Shown here piece by piece: positions 52,518 to 60,358 of a stretch of 64,000 bases of DNA. Source of the DNA: Streptomyces lydicus (GTDB lineage: Bacteria > Actinomycetota > Actinomycetes > Streptomycetales > Streptomycetaceae); contig NZ_JNZA01000004.1 in assembly GCF_000717345.1 (NCBI RefSeq), positions 1-64,000 of the forward strand. Reading direction: 5' to 3'. The notes beneath the pieces are model-generated. The model did no database searches and was not told where the DNA came from. It saw only the letters and a list, made by a program, of their open reading frames with translations. A program made the translations under genes and the position numbers. The number at the start of each line of letters is the position of its first letter. Position 1 is the first letter of the stretch.

Positions 52518-52542
52518 CCAGCCGACGCGCCGCCCCGGCCGC

Positions 52543-53526
52543 TCACTCGGTCCACGGGGCGCCGGCCGACTCCGGCGCGGGGTCGAGCGGGCCCCCGTAC
52601 CACCGCTCGACCAGCCGGCGGGCGAGGTAGCGGCGGTCCGGCAGCGCCACGTCTCCGGTGCGCACGGCGTGGGCCAGCGCGTCTCGGGTGAACCAGCGGA
52701 CGGCCGCCATCTCGCTCCCGTCGGCGCGCGCGGCGGACGAGACGGCGCCGGCCTCGTAGCCCAGCATCAGGCTGCCGGGGAAGGGGTGCGCCTCGGTCTC
52801 CACGCACCGCACCGCGCCGATCGCGACCCCCGCCTCCTCCGCGGCCTCGCGCCGCACCGCGGCTTCCGCCGTCTCCCCGGGCTCGACGTATCCGGCGAGC
52901 ACCGAGTACTGGTGCGCGGGCCAGCGGGTCCGGCTGCCCAGCAGACACCGGTCGCCCGCGTCGGTGATCAGCATGAGCACGGCGGGGTCGGTACGGGGAT
53001 GGTGCTCGGCGCCGCACGCCCCGCAGCGCCGGACGTGGCCGCCGCACTCCACCGCGGTGGGGTCGCCGCAGCGGGGGCAACGGCCGTGCGTGCGGTGCCA
53101 GTTCTCCAGGGCGGTGGCGTGCACGAGCATGCCGTGGTCCCGGTCGCCGAGCGGATACGCCCCGTCGTCGAGGGCGGCGACGCGCGCGGTGCCGGTGGGC
53201 GGGGCGGGCAGCCGGCCGGTGGCGTACGCGAAGTACGCGGCGCCGGTGCGGTCGGTACCGAGGAAGTAGCGGGTGCCGTCCGGCGGGCAGTCGCGCGGCC
53301 GGACCAGCGCCAGCCGCCACCCGTCGGGCCCCTCGCTCACATGGGTGCGGCCCTCGGCCAGCGGCAGCACCCGGGTGCTCTCCCGCTCCCAGGCCGCGCG
53401 GAGCCATGCCGCGTCCTCCCGCCGGCCGGCGGCGCGGTCCAGCGGCTCCGGGGGCCCGGCGGCCGGCGTTCCGCTGGGGACGTGGTGCGCGGTGTCCTGC
53501 CGTGCCGAGGGGGACGGGTGCTTCAC
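52543..53526 (-). CDS. NudC-like Nudix hydrolase (NADH pyrophosphatase type)
   Basis: A 327-residue protein. N-terminal domain, then a zinc ribbon CPRCGDPTAVECGGHVRRCGACG and the Nudix box GYVEPGETAEAAVRREAAEEAGV. The SQPWPFPxSLM motif of true NudC is changed here to EAHPFPGSLMLGY, so substrate use may differ from NAD(H). It lies inside the cluster on the opposite strand, between the adenylation gene and the second carrier gene. It may be a bystander, or may cleave a nucleotide-sugar or NAD-like intermediate. Confidence 0.87.
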   Translation of the reverse strand: MKHPSPSARQDTAHHVPSGTPAAGPPEPLDRAAGRREDAAWLRAAWERESTRVLPLAEGRTHVSEGPDGWRLALVRPRDCPPDGTRYFLGTDRTGAAYFAYATGRLPAPPTGTARVAALDDGAYPLGDRDHGMLVHATALENWHRTHGRCPRCGDPTAVECGGHVRRCGACGAEHHPRTDPAVLMLITDAGDRCLLGSRTRWPAHQYSVLAGYVEPGETAEAAVRREAAEEAGVAIGAVRCVETEAHPFPGSLMLGYEAGAVSSAARADGSEMAAVRWFTRDALAHAVRTGDVALPDRRYLARRLVERWYGGPLDPAPESAGAPWTE

Positions 53527-53773
53527 ATGAGCCTCACTGGGACGGTCCGGGGCCGCCGGGGCTGCGGCCGAAGTACGACTGACGAGCGTGCAGTTGACGT
53601 CGTGTCATGTTCCGCTCGGGAACCTAGGCCATGCCTCCGGACGGAACAAGGCATACGGCCGCCAATCCAGCAATGAGTGAAAAGCATCACAAGACCCGCA
53701 TAACGGGCTAATCACCGAGCAGCGGCCCGCCCACAAGCCGCGCGAACTCACCACCGCAGAAAGGACGATCGTC

Positions 53774-54112
53774 GTGCACGAACCCCCGGAGCACCCGCCG
53801 GAGCCCGCCCGCTCGACCGCTCCCGACCCCTCGGCCGCTGCCGCGAGTGAGCTGCTCGCGGCGGTGAGCGAGGTCGTCCTGCGCAACGCCCCCGACCGCG
53901 CGTCGCTGGCGTCCGCCGGACCGGACGCCCCGCTCCCGGAGCACGGCTTCGACTCGCTGGGTGTGGTGCGCCTGTTGGTGGATCTGGAGGAGACGCTGGG
54001 CGTCACCTTCCCCTCGGACGCGGTGACCGCCGAGACCTTCGGCAGCATCCGCACGATCGCCGACGCCCTCAAGGCGTCCGGAGCCGCGCCCGCGGCACCC
54101 CCTGCCGGCTGA
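53774..54112 (+). CDS. second free-standing acyl carrier protein
   Basis: A 112-residue ACP. EHGFDSLGVVRLLVDLEETLGVTFPSDAVTAETFGSIRTIADAL places the phosphopantetheine on Ser61 (DSL, the acyl-carrier type). The first ~22 residues are Pro/Glu-rich and probably unstructured. The start is GTG 53774; AAAGGACGATCGTC precedes it. It lies 50 bases before the AMP-ligase gene, which should load it. Confidence 0.87.
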   Translation: MHEPPEHPPEPARSTAPDPSAAAASELLAAVSEVVLRNAPDRASLASAGPDAPLPEHGFDSLGVVRLLVDLEETLGVTFPSDAVTAETFGSIRTIADALKASGAAPAAPPAG

Positions 54113-54162
54113 CCCCTCCCCTCCGCGCCAACCGCACCACGCCCCTACCACGACGAGGAACC

Positions 54163-55794
54163 ATGCACGCCACCCCCGACGAGGACCACCGGCTCGCCCA
54201 CCGCTGCACGGAACGGGAGTTCACCGACCGGCTCCCCGTGCACCCGACGATGCCGGAGCTGCTGGCCCACCGGGCCGACCGCGACGGGTCCGCGCCGTAC
54301 CTGACCTTCCACGGCGCCGACCACACCGCGCTCACCCTCACCTACCGCGACACCCTCCGGCTCAGCCGCCGCCTGGCGGCATGGGCGGCCCGGGAGCTGG
54401 ACGCCCGCCCCGGGGACGTCTTCGCCCTCGCCCCGGTCAACGAACTGCGGTCGGTGACCGCCGTGTTCGGGCTGCTGCTCGCCGGCTGCTCGATCCTCTC
54501 GCTGAACCCGGCCGACCCGGCGGGCCGGATCACCGAGCAGGCCGAGGCGCTGGGCGCCAAGGCCCTGCTGCGCGCCCCGGACGCCGCCGCCGACGCCACG
54601 GTGCCGTGGGTCCCGCTCCCCGACCCCCGGGAACTGCCCGCGGCCGACGACGACTGGACCGGTCCGGACCTCGACCCGGGGGCGGACGCCTTCTACTTCG
54701 GCACGTCGGGGTCGACGGCCGCCGCCAAACTGGTAGCGCAGTCGCACTACAACGGCGCGGTCAACGCCGAGGCGCTGCGCCGGCACCACGGTCTCGGACC
54801 GGGCGACCGCTTCCTCGGCTGCCTGCCGGTCCACCACGTCAACGGCATGCACTTCACCCTGTTCGGCACCCTCGCCGCCGGGGCGCACGGCATCCTGCTC
54901 ACCGGATTCGACCCCTTCGGCTACCCACGCGTGCTGAACGAGTACCGCCCACGGATCGCGAGCGTCGTCCCCAGCATCCTGGAGACACTGCTGCAGACCT
55001 GGCGCACCCCGCAATTCCCCCAGGAGTTCGCCTACTTCGTCTCGGCCGCGGCCCCGCTGTCCCGGTCCACGGCGCGCGCGGTGCACGAGCGCTGGGGCGT
55101 CCGGATCCTCCAGGGGTACGGCCTGACCGAGACGACCAACTTCTCCACCACCATGCCGCGCGGCCTGTCCGACGCCGCCTACCGTGCCCTGATGCTGGAC
55201 TGCGACATCCCCTCCGCCGGCACCGCCCTGTACGGCAACGAGGTGGCCGTACTCCGCCCCGACGGGCAGCGGGCCGAGCCCGGCGAGCGGGGTGAGGTGT
55301 GCATGCGCGGGCACAACGTGATGTCGCGCTACCAAGGGAACCCGGAGGCGACCGCGGAGGCGTTCGCGGACGGCTGGTTCCACTCCCAGGACCTGGGCTA
55401 CGAAGTCGTCGAGCCGGAGACCGGACTGCGCTTCGTCGTCCTCACCGGGCGGGCCAAGAACATCGCCAAGGTGCGCGGCGAAACGGTGTCGCTGGAGGAG
55501 ATGGAACGGGCCCTCAAGACCTTGCCCGCGGTCCGCGACGCGGCCTGCGACACCGCCCCGGACCGCTTCCTGGGCGAGGTCGTGGTGGCGGCGGTGGCCA
55601 CCGCCGACGACACCACCGACGCCGTGCTGCTGGAGCACCTGGGGCGCTTCTTCGACCCGGCGGTGCTGCCCGCCCGCTTCGTACGGATGCCGAGCATTCC
55701 GCGGACCGCCACCGGCAAGGTCCTCCGGCCCAGACTGCGGGAGCTGCTCGCGGCGACCCCCCGGGCGCTGCCCGCGACCGGCCCGCAGTCCTGA
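54163..55794 (+). CDS. acyl-/aryl-AMP ligase of ANL superfamily
   Basis: A 543-residue ANL enzyme. P-loop-like FYFGTSGSTAAAKLVAQSHYN, then GYGLTETTNFSTTMP, HSQDLGYEVVEPETG (Asp binding ribose) and LTGRAKNIAKVRGETVSLEEME with the C-terminal Lys in TATGKVLRPRLRELL. The A4 region lacks the Asp of amino-acid-activating domains, so a carboxylic acid without alpha-amine is expected. The ACP just upstream is the likely acceptor. ATG 54163; the gene starts the ligase-MFS pair. Confidence 0.88.
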   Translation: MHATPDEDHRLAHRCTEREFTDRLPVHPTMPELLAHRADRDGSAPYLTFHGADHTALTLTYRDTLRLSRRLAAWAARELDARPGDVFALAPVNELRSVTAVFGLLLAGCSILSLNPADPAGRITEQAEALGAKALLRAPDAAADATVPWVPLPDPRELPAADDDWTGPDLDPGADAFYFGTSGSTAAAKLVAQSHYNGAVNAEALRRHHGLGPGDRFLGCLPVHHVNGMHFTLFGTLAAGAHGILLTGFDPFGYPRVLNEYRPRIASVVPSILETLLQTWRTPQFPQEFAYFVSAAAPLSRSTARAVHERWGVRILQGYGLTETTNFSTTMPRGLSDAAYRALMLDCDIPSAGTALYGNEVAVLRPDGQRAEPGERGEVCMRGHNVMSRYQGNPEATAEAFADGWFHSQDLGYEVVEPETGLRFVVLTGRAKNIAKVRGETVSLEEMERALKTLPAVRDAACDTAPDRFLGEVVVAAVATADDTTDAVLLEHLGRFFDPAVLPARFVRMPSIPRTATGKVLRPRLRELLAATPRALPATGPQS

Positions 55795-55809
55795 CCGGCG
55801 GTCCGGTCC

Positions 55810-57084
55810 ATGACGACGAGAACACGCATGTCGACCACGGCTACGGCCACCCGCGCCGTCCGGAACACCTTCTCCGGGCTGCCGGCCGCGTTCTGGTGGC
55901 TCTGGGCGAGCACGTTGATCAACCGGCTCGGGGCGTTCGTCTCCACCTTCCTCGCGCTGTACCTCACCGTCCAGAAGGGCTATTCGGCGTCCTACGCGGG
56001 CCTGGTCGCCGCGCTGTACGGGCTGGGTGGGGCGGCGGGAAATCTGGTGGCGGGGGTGCTCACGGACCGGCTGGGCCGCCGGCCGACGCTGCTGGCGTCC
56101 CAGATGGCCACCGCCGGCACCGTCGCGCTGCTCGGTTTCGCCTCCCGTCCCACGACGATCGCGGCGCTCGCCGCGCTCGCCGGGATGGCCACCAGCGCGT
56201 CCCGGCCCGCGGTGCAGGCGATGATGACCGACCTCGTGCCGGAACGGCGGCGGGTCCGGGCGTTCGCCCTCAACTACTGGGCCATCAACCTCGGGTTCGC
56301 CCTGTCGGCGTCCGCGGCGGGACTCATCGCGCGCTACTCCTACCTCTGGCTCTTCCTGGGCGAGGCCCTGCTGACCGCCCTCTGCGCGGTCGTGGCGTAC
56401 TTCCGCCTGCCGGAGACCCGCCCCGGCCCCGGCCCGGCGCGACCGGGACCCGATCCGGCCGGCGCCACCTCGCTGTGGACGGTGCTGCGCGACGTCCGCT
56501 TCATGACCGTGGTCGGGCTGAACCTGCTCCTGGTGATGCTCTACCAACAGGGCCTGGTCGCCCTGCCGTTGGCGATGGGCCGGGCCGGTTTCGACAGCAC
56601 CGACTTCGGCGTGGTGATCGCGGCCAACGGTGTGCTCATCGTGGCACTGCAGATCCCGGTGACACGCTTCATCGAACACCGCTCACCGGGCCCGCTGCTG
56701 GTGCTCTCGGCCCTCCTCACCGGCGTCGGCTTCGGCCTCTGCGCCCTCGCCGACTCCGTCCCCTTCTACGTCCTGACCGTCTGCGTCTGGACGCTGGGCG
56801 AGATCGTCAACTCGCCCACCCAGATGTCCCTGGTGGCCCGCCTCTCCCCGGTCGAGGGCCGCGGCCGCTATCAGGGCGTCTACACCCTCTCGTGGTCGGT
56901 CGCCGCCTTCGCGGCCCCGCTGCTCGGCGGCTCGGTCATCGACCGGTTCGGCGCCCCCGTCCTCTGGCTGGGAAGCCTGGCCGTCGGCGTGCTCGCCGCC
57001 CTCGGCTACGCCCACGTCATGCGCCGGCCCTGGGAGACGGCCGCGTCGGACACCCGCGCGAAGACACCGGACACGGTGGCGTGA
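55810..57084 (+). CDS. MFS efflux transporter of the cluster
   Basis: A 424-residue major facilitator with about 12 helices. The A-motif loop is GVLTDRLGRRPTLLASQMA, and YLWLFLGEALLTALCAVVAYFRLPETRP ends the first half. ATG 55810 lies 15 bases after the ligase stop. It may export the product and give self-resistance. It converges on the GMC oxidoreductase gene, which marks a likely right edge of the cluster. Confidence 0.9.
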   Translation: MTTRTRMSTTATATRAVRNTFSGLPAAFWWLWASTLINRLGAFVSTFLALYLTVQKGYSASYAGLVAALYGLGGAAGNLVAGVLTDRLGRRPTLLASQMATAGTVALLGFASRPTTIAALAALAGMATSASRPAVQAMMTDLVPERRRVRAFALNYWAINLGFALSASAAGLIARYSYLWLFLGEALLTALCAVVAYFRLPETRPGPGPARPGPDPAGATSLWTVLRDVRFMTVVGLNLLLVMLYQQGLVALPLAMGRAGFDSTDFGVVIAANGVLIVALQIPVTRFIEHRSPGPLLVLSALLTGVGFGLCALADSVPFYVLTVCVWTLGEIVNSPTQMSLVARLSPVEGRGRYQGVYTLSWSVAAFAAPLLGGSVIDRFGAPVLWLGSLAVGVLAALGYAHVMRRPWETAASDTRAKTPDTVA

Positions 57085-57123
57085 TCCGGGCGTTGCCGAC
57101 CTCCCCGGCGGCCGGCACGCGCG

Positions 57124-58680
57124 TCAGGTCCGGGCCGGGACGTCGCGGAGCAGGTCCGCGGCCTTTTCGGCGATCATGATGGTGGGGGCGTTGGTGTTGC
57201 CGCGGACGAGGGTGGGCATCACGGAGGCGTCCGCCACGCGCAGGCCGCGGACGCCGTGCACCCGGAGCCGGGAGTCGACGACGGGGCCGATGGGGCAGGT
57301 GCCCGCCGGATGGTAGAGGGTCTGCAGTTCGCGGCGGGCGAAGGCCAGCAGGTCCTCGTCGGTCGCGGAGGCGGGGACCTTGAAGTCGGCCCTGCGGTGC
57401 TTGCGCAGGCTGGGCCGGTCGGCAATGTCCAGCAGCAACCTGATCGCCCGCACCATCGTGGCGCGGTCGTCCTCGGTGGTCAGGTAGTTGTGCAGGATGT
57501 GCGGGGCGGCGCTGGGGAGCGCCGACCGCAGGGAGACCTTGCCCCGGCTGGTGGGCGTGAGCAGCACCGCGCCGAACATGAAGGCGTGGTCGAAGGCGGG
57601 GCTGATGCCTTCCTCGTGGAACATCACCGGGACGGCGTGCACCTGGATGTCGGGGGCGTCGAGGTCCGCGCGGGTGCGGTGGAAGGCCCCGGCCTCGCCG
57701 ACGTTGGAGGTGAGCGGGCCGCGGCCCTCGGTCTCCAACAGCCGTACGTTGTCCGGCGTTTGGGCGGTCAGCAGGGAGGGGGTGTCGGTCAGGTAGGAGA
57801 GGCCGACGTGCGGGTGGTCCTGGAGGTTCTCCCCCACCGGCAGGTCCACCCGGGCGGTGATGCCGTGGGCCGCCAGTTCGTCCGCCACGCCGATGCCGGA
57901 CAGCATCAGCAGCTGCGGCGAGTTGTAGGCGCCGGCCGAGAGCACCACTTCCCGCTCGGCGCGCAGCGGCACCAGCTCACCGGCCCGGTCCACCTCGACG
58001 CCGGTCGCGCGGTCGCCGTCGAACAGCACCCGGGTGCACCGGGCGTCGGTGAGCACGTCGAGGTTCGGCCGCGGCAGGGCGGGGCGCAGGTAGCCGACGG
58101 CCGTGCTGCAGCGCAGGCCGTCCCGCTGGGTGAGGTGGTAGTAGCCCACGCCGTCCTGTTCGGGGCCGTTGAAGTCGGCGGTGAAGGGGTGGCCGGCTTC
58201 CTGGGCGGCCGCCACGTACGCGGCCATCAGCGGGTGCCGGGAGCGGCCCTCGCTGACCGTGAGGGGCCCGCCGGTGCCGTGCCAGGGTGACGTCGGCCCC
58301 TGGAAGTCCTCGGCCCGCAGGAAGTACGGCAGGACGTCGTCCCAGCTCCACTGCTCGGCGCCGGCGGCGGCCCAGGCGTCGTAGTCGCGCCGGTTGCCGC
58401 GGATGTAGATCATCGCGTTCATCGACGACGACCCGCCGAGCATCCGGCCGCGGGGCAGGAACCGGCGGCGGCCGTCCAGTCCGGGTTCGCAGGCGCTCAG
58501 GTAGCTCCAGTCGTACTTGGTCTGGAACAGCTGGGCGAAGGCCGCCGGCACGTGGATCTCCCGGGCGTCGTCCACCGGCCCGGCCTCGACGAGCAGCACG
58601 CGGACGTCCGCGTCCTCGGTCAGCCGGGCCGCCAGCACACACCCGGCCGACCCCGCACCCACGACGATGTAGTCGTACAT
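57124..58680 (-). CDS. GMC-family FAD oxidoreductase (choline dehydrogenase-like)
   Basis: A 518-residue GMC flavoprotein. N-terminal [23 protein letters not shown] (FAD dinucleotide fold), [27 protein letters not shown] (GMC signature 1), [20 protein letters not shown] (signature 2), and the C-terminal [56 protein letters not shown] with His and Asn of the active site. Alcohol substrate unknown. Convergent to the MFS gene, so it could be outside or inside the cluster. Confidence 0.93.
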   Translation of the reverse strand: MYDYIVVGAGSAGCVLAARLTEDADVRVLLVEAGPVDDAREIHVPAAFAQLFQTKYDWSYLSACEPGLDGRRRFLPRGRMLGGSSSMNAMIYIRGNRRDYDAWAAAGAEQWSWDDVLPYFLRAEDFQGPTSPWHGTGGPLTVSEGRSRHPLMAAYVAAAQEAGHPFTADFNGPEQDGVGYYHLTQRDGLRCSTAVGYLRPALPRPNLDVLTDARCTRVLFDGDRATGVEVDRAGELVPLRAEREVVLSAGAYNSPQLLMLSGIGVADELAAHGITARVDLPVGENLQDHPHVGLSYLTDTPSLLTAQTPDNVRLLETEGRGPLTSNVGEAGAFHRTRADLDAPDIQVHAVPVMFHEEGISPAFDHAFMFGAVLLTPTSRGKVSLRSALPSAAPHILHNYLTTEDDRATMVRAIRLLLDIADRPSLRKHRRADFKVPASATDEDLLAFARRELQTLYHPAGTCPIGPVVDSRLRVHGVRGLRVADASVMPTLVRGNTNAPTIMIAEKAADLLRDVPART

Positions 58681-58861
58681 CCGTCCCCCTCACCCGACGC
58701 TCCCGCGGCCCCCTCCACCCAAGCCGTACGGGCGAGGCCGGGCACACCGGGTATCCGGCCATTGTCAGGGGATTCCGGGGCGGTCAGCGGGGCCGCCCAC
58801 GGCTGGGAACGGGCCGGTCCCGACGTCGTCGGCCGGCGCCGGGGAGCCGGCGCCCAGAGGG

Positions 58862-59647
58862 TTACGAGCGGCGGCGGGGCTTGCCGCGTTTGCCGCCCTT
58901 GGGGGCCGCGCCGGAACCGCGCCGACGGCCGTCGCCGGTCTGCTTGCCGGCGGTGGGCTTGCCGGCGGTGGGCTTGCGCCGTGCGCCGCCCGTCGCGGTC
59001 GCGGTGCGCCCGGCCTTCGGCTCCGCCGGGTCCGGGCGGCGTCCGCGCGAGCTGTTGACCGTGCGTCCGCGCACGATCCCGATGAAGTCCTCGACCCGGT
59101 CGGTGGTCTCGTCCTGCGGCCACGACAGCGCGACCCGCGAGACGGGCGCGTCCGAAACCGGCCGGTAGGTGAGGTCCTTGCGGTGGTGCAGGCGGGCGAG
59201 TGACTGCGGGACCACCAGCACTCCCACTCCCGCCGCCACCAGCTCGATGGCGTCGGCCGTGGTGGCCGGCCGCTCGATCGCGGGCCGTCCGGGCATCCGT
59301 TCCCAGTCGAGGCTGTCGTCGAGGGGGTGCAGCACGATGTCGTCGGCCAGGTCCTCGGTGGTCACCTCGTCGACCGCCGCGACGAGGTGGTCCTTGGGGA
59401 TCACGACGACCGTCGTCTCGGTGTAGAGGGGGATCGCGGCGAGGTCCGCACCGTCGACCGGGAGGCGTACGAAGCCCGCGTCGGCGCCGCCGGCCCGCAG
59501 GGTGCCGAACGCGTCGGCGGCGGGCACCTGGACGAGGTCCAGGGGGATGTCGGGCAGCCGCTCGTTCCAGATCCGCACCCACTTCGTGGGCGTCACTCCC
59601 GGGACGTACGCGAGCCGGAACGAAGGGGTTTCTTCCGAGCCTGTCAC
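58862..59647 (-). CDS. LysR-type substrate-binding domain protein without HTH, Lys-rich tail
   Basis: A 261-residue protein. From residue 10 it has the LysR effector-binding fold (FRLAYVPGVTPTKWVRIWNERLPDIPLDLVQ, VLVVPQSLARLHHRKDLTYRPVSDAPVSRVALSWP). There is no N-terminal winged helix; the GTG at 59647 begins just before the effector domain. After about residue 205 the chain becomes a Lys/Arg/Gly-rich tail with KPTAGKPTAGKQTG repeats, which could bind nucleic acid non-specifically. It is divergent from the DUF5997 gene with a 58-base gap. Confidence 0.87.
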   Translation of the reverse strand: MTGSEETPSFRLAYVPGVTPTKWVRIWNERLPDIPLDLVQVPAADAFGTLRAGGADAGFVRLPVDGADLAAIPLYTETTVVVIPKDHLVAAVDEVTTEDLADDIVLHPLDDSLDWERMPGRPAIERPATTADAIELVAAGVGVLVVPQSLARLHHRKDLTYRPVSDAPVSRVALSWPQDETTDRVEDFIGIVRGRTVNSSRGRRPDPAEPKAGRTATATGGARRKPTAGKPTAGKQTGDGRRRGSGAAPKGGKRGKPRRRS

Positions 59648-59705
59648 CGCACCAGGGTAACGGCCGTGGTCAGCGGTAGTGCATACGCTCGATATCCTGG
59701 GCAGC

Positions 59706-60089
59706 ATGACGTCGCACCACAACACCCAGACCATGAAGCCCGCCACCGCGGCGAAGAAGCTGGGTGTCTACCTCGAGGCCACCCCCGCCGAGTTCCAGGA
59801 GGGTGTCGTCTCGCGCTCCGAACTGAACGCGCTCCAGGCCGACCCGCCCGAGTGGCTGCGCGAACTGCGACGCAACGGGCCGCACCCCCGGCCGGTGGTC
59901 GCCGCGAAGCTGGGCATCTCGATCTCGGGTCTCGCCCGGGGCGGGGTCACCGAGCCGCTCACCACGGAGCAGATCGACGCGCTGAAGGACGAAGGCCCCG
60001 AGTGGCTGGAGCGGGAACGCGCCACCCAGGCCGAGGTCCGCAAGGAAGCGCAGCGCCTGAAGGAGAAGAAGGCGAAGGACACGGAGTAG
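59706..60089 (+). CDS. DUF5997 family protein
   Basis: A 127-residue basic protein. MKPATAAKKLGVYLEATPAEFQEGVVSRSELNALQADPPEWLRELRRNGPHPRPVVAAKLGISISGLARGGV has the DUF5997 pattern, with a helix-turn-helix-like helix (AAKLGISISGLARGG) and a coiled C-terminal Lys/Glu tail. ATG 59706. Adjacent to the HTH-less LysR effector protein, an association I recall from other actinobacteria. The two may together make a split regulator: one part DNA-binding, the other ligand-binding. Confidence 0.87.
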   Translation: MTSHHNTQTMKPATAAKKLGVYLEATPAEFQEGVVSRSELNALQADPPEWLRELRRNGPHPRPVVAAKLGISISGLARGGVTEPLTTEQIDALKDEGPEWLERERATQAEVRKEAQRLKEKKAKDTE

Positions 60090-60104
60090 GGGTCCACCCC
60101 GGCC

Positions 60105-60134
60105 GGCCCGCCACACCCGGCGGGCCGTCCTTTT
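60105..60134 (+). terminator. rho-independent terminator after DUF5997 gene
   Basis: GGCCCGCC (60105-60112), loop ACACCC, GGCGGGCC (60119-60126), followed by GTCCTTTT. A perfect 8-bp stem with a T run, 16 bases after the stop. Confidence 0.82.
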
Positions 60135-60358
60135 GCGGTAACGCCACTACCCAGCGCATCCTTCCCGGCACCCTGCGCCACTCCCGGCCGGCCGCGCTCC
60201 GCCGGGCCCGGGACGGAGTGTGCGTTCCGCCGGTCCAGGGGGACGATGGAGACGACGAAGCTCTCACCGGACAGGGGACAGCCCACAGGCGAGTGGACAG
60301 GCCACGGACCGGCGCGAGGGGACAGCCCACGTGGTCCGTCAGGTGGAAGGAGTGCCGG

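Noticed and set aside
54145..56679. An 840-codon minus-strand frame spanning two genes.
   Set aside because: Crosses the ligase and MFS genes, both of which have full family motifs on the plus strand.
57124..58680. GMC oxidoreductase as a cluster member.
   Set aside because: It is convergent to the MFS gene and common in Streptomyces; no evidence ties it to the pathway, so I leave it outside the proposed border.
58925..58990. Short tandem repeat (GGCGGTGGGCTTGCC) in the minus-strand LysR-domain gene.
   Set aside because: It simply encodes the KPTAGKPTAGK tail; not a CRISPR or minisatellite of note.
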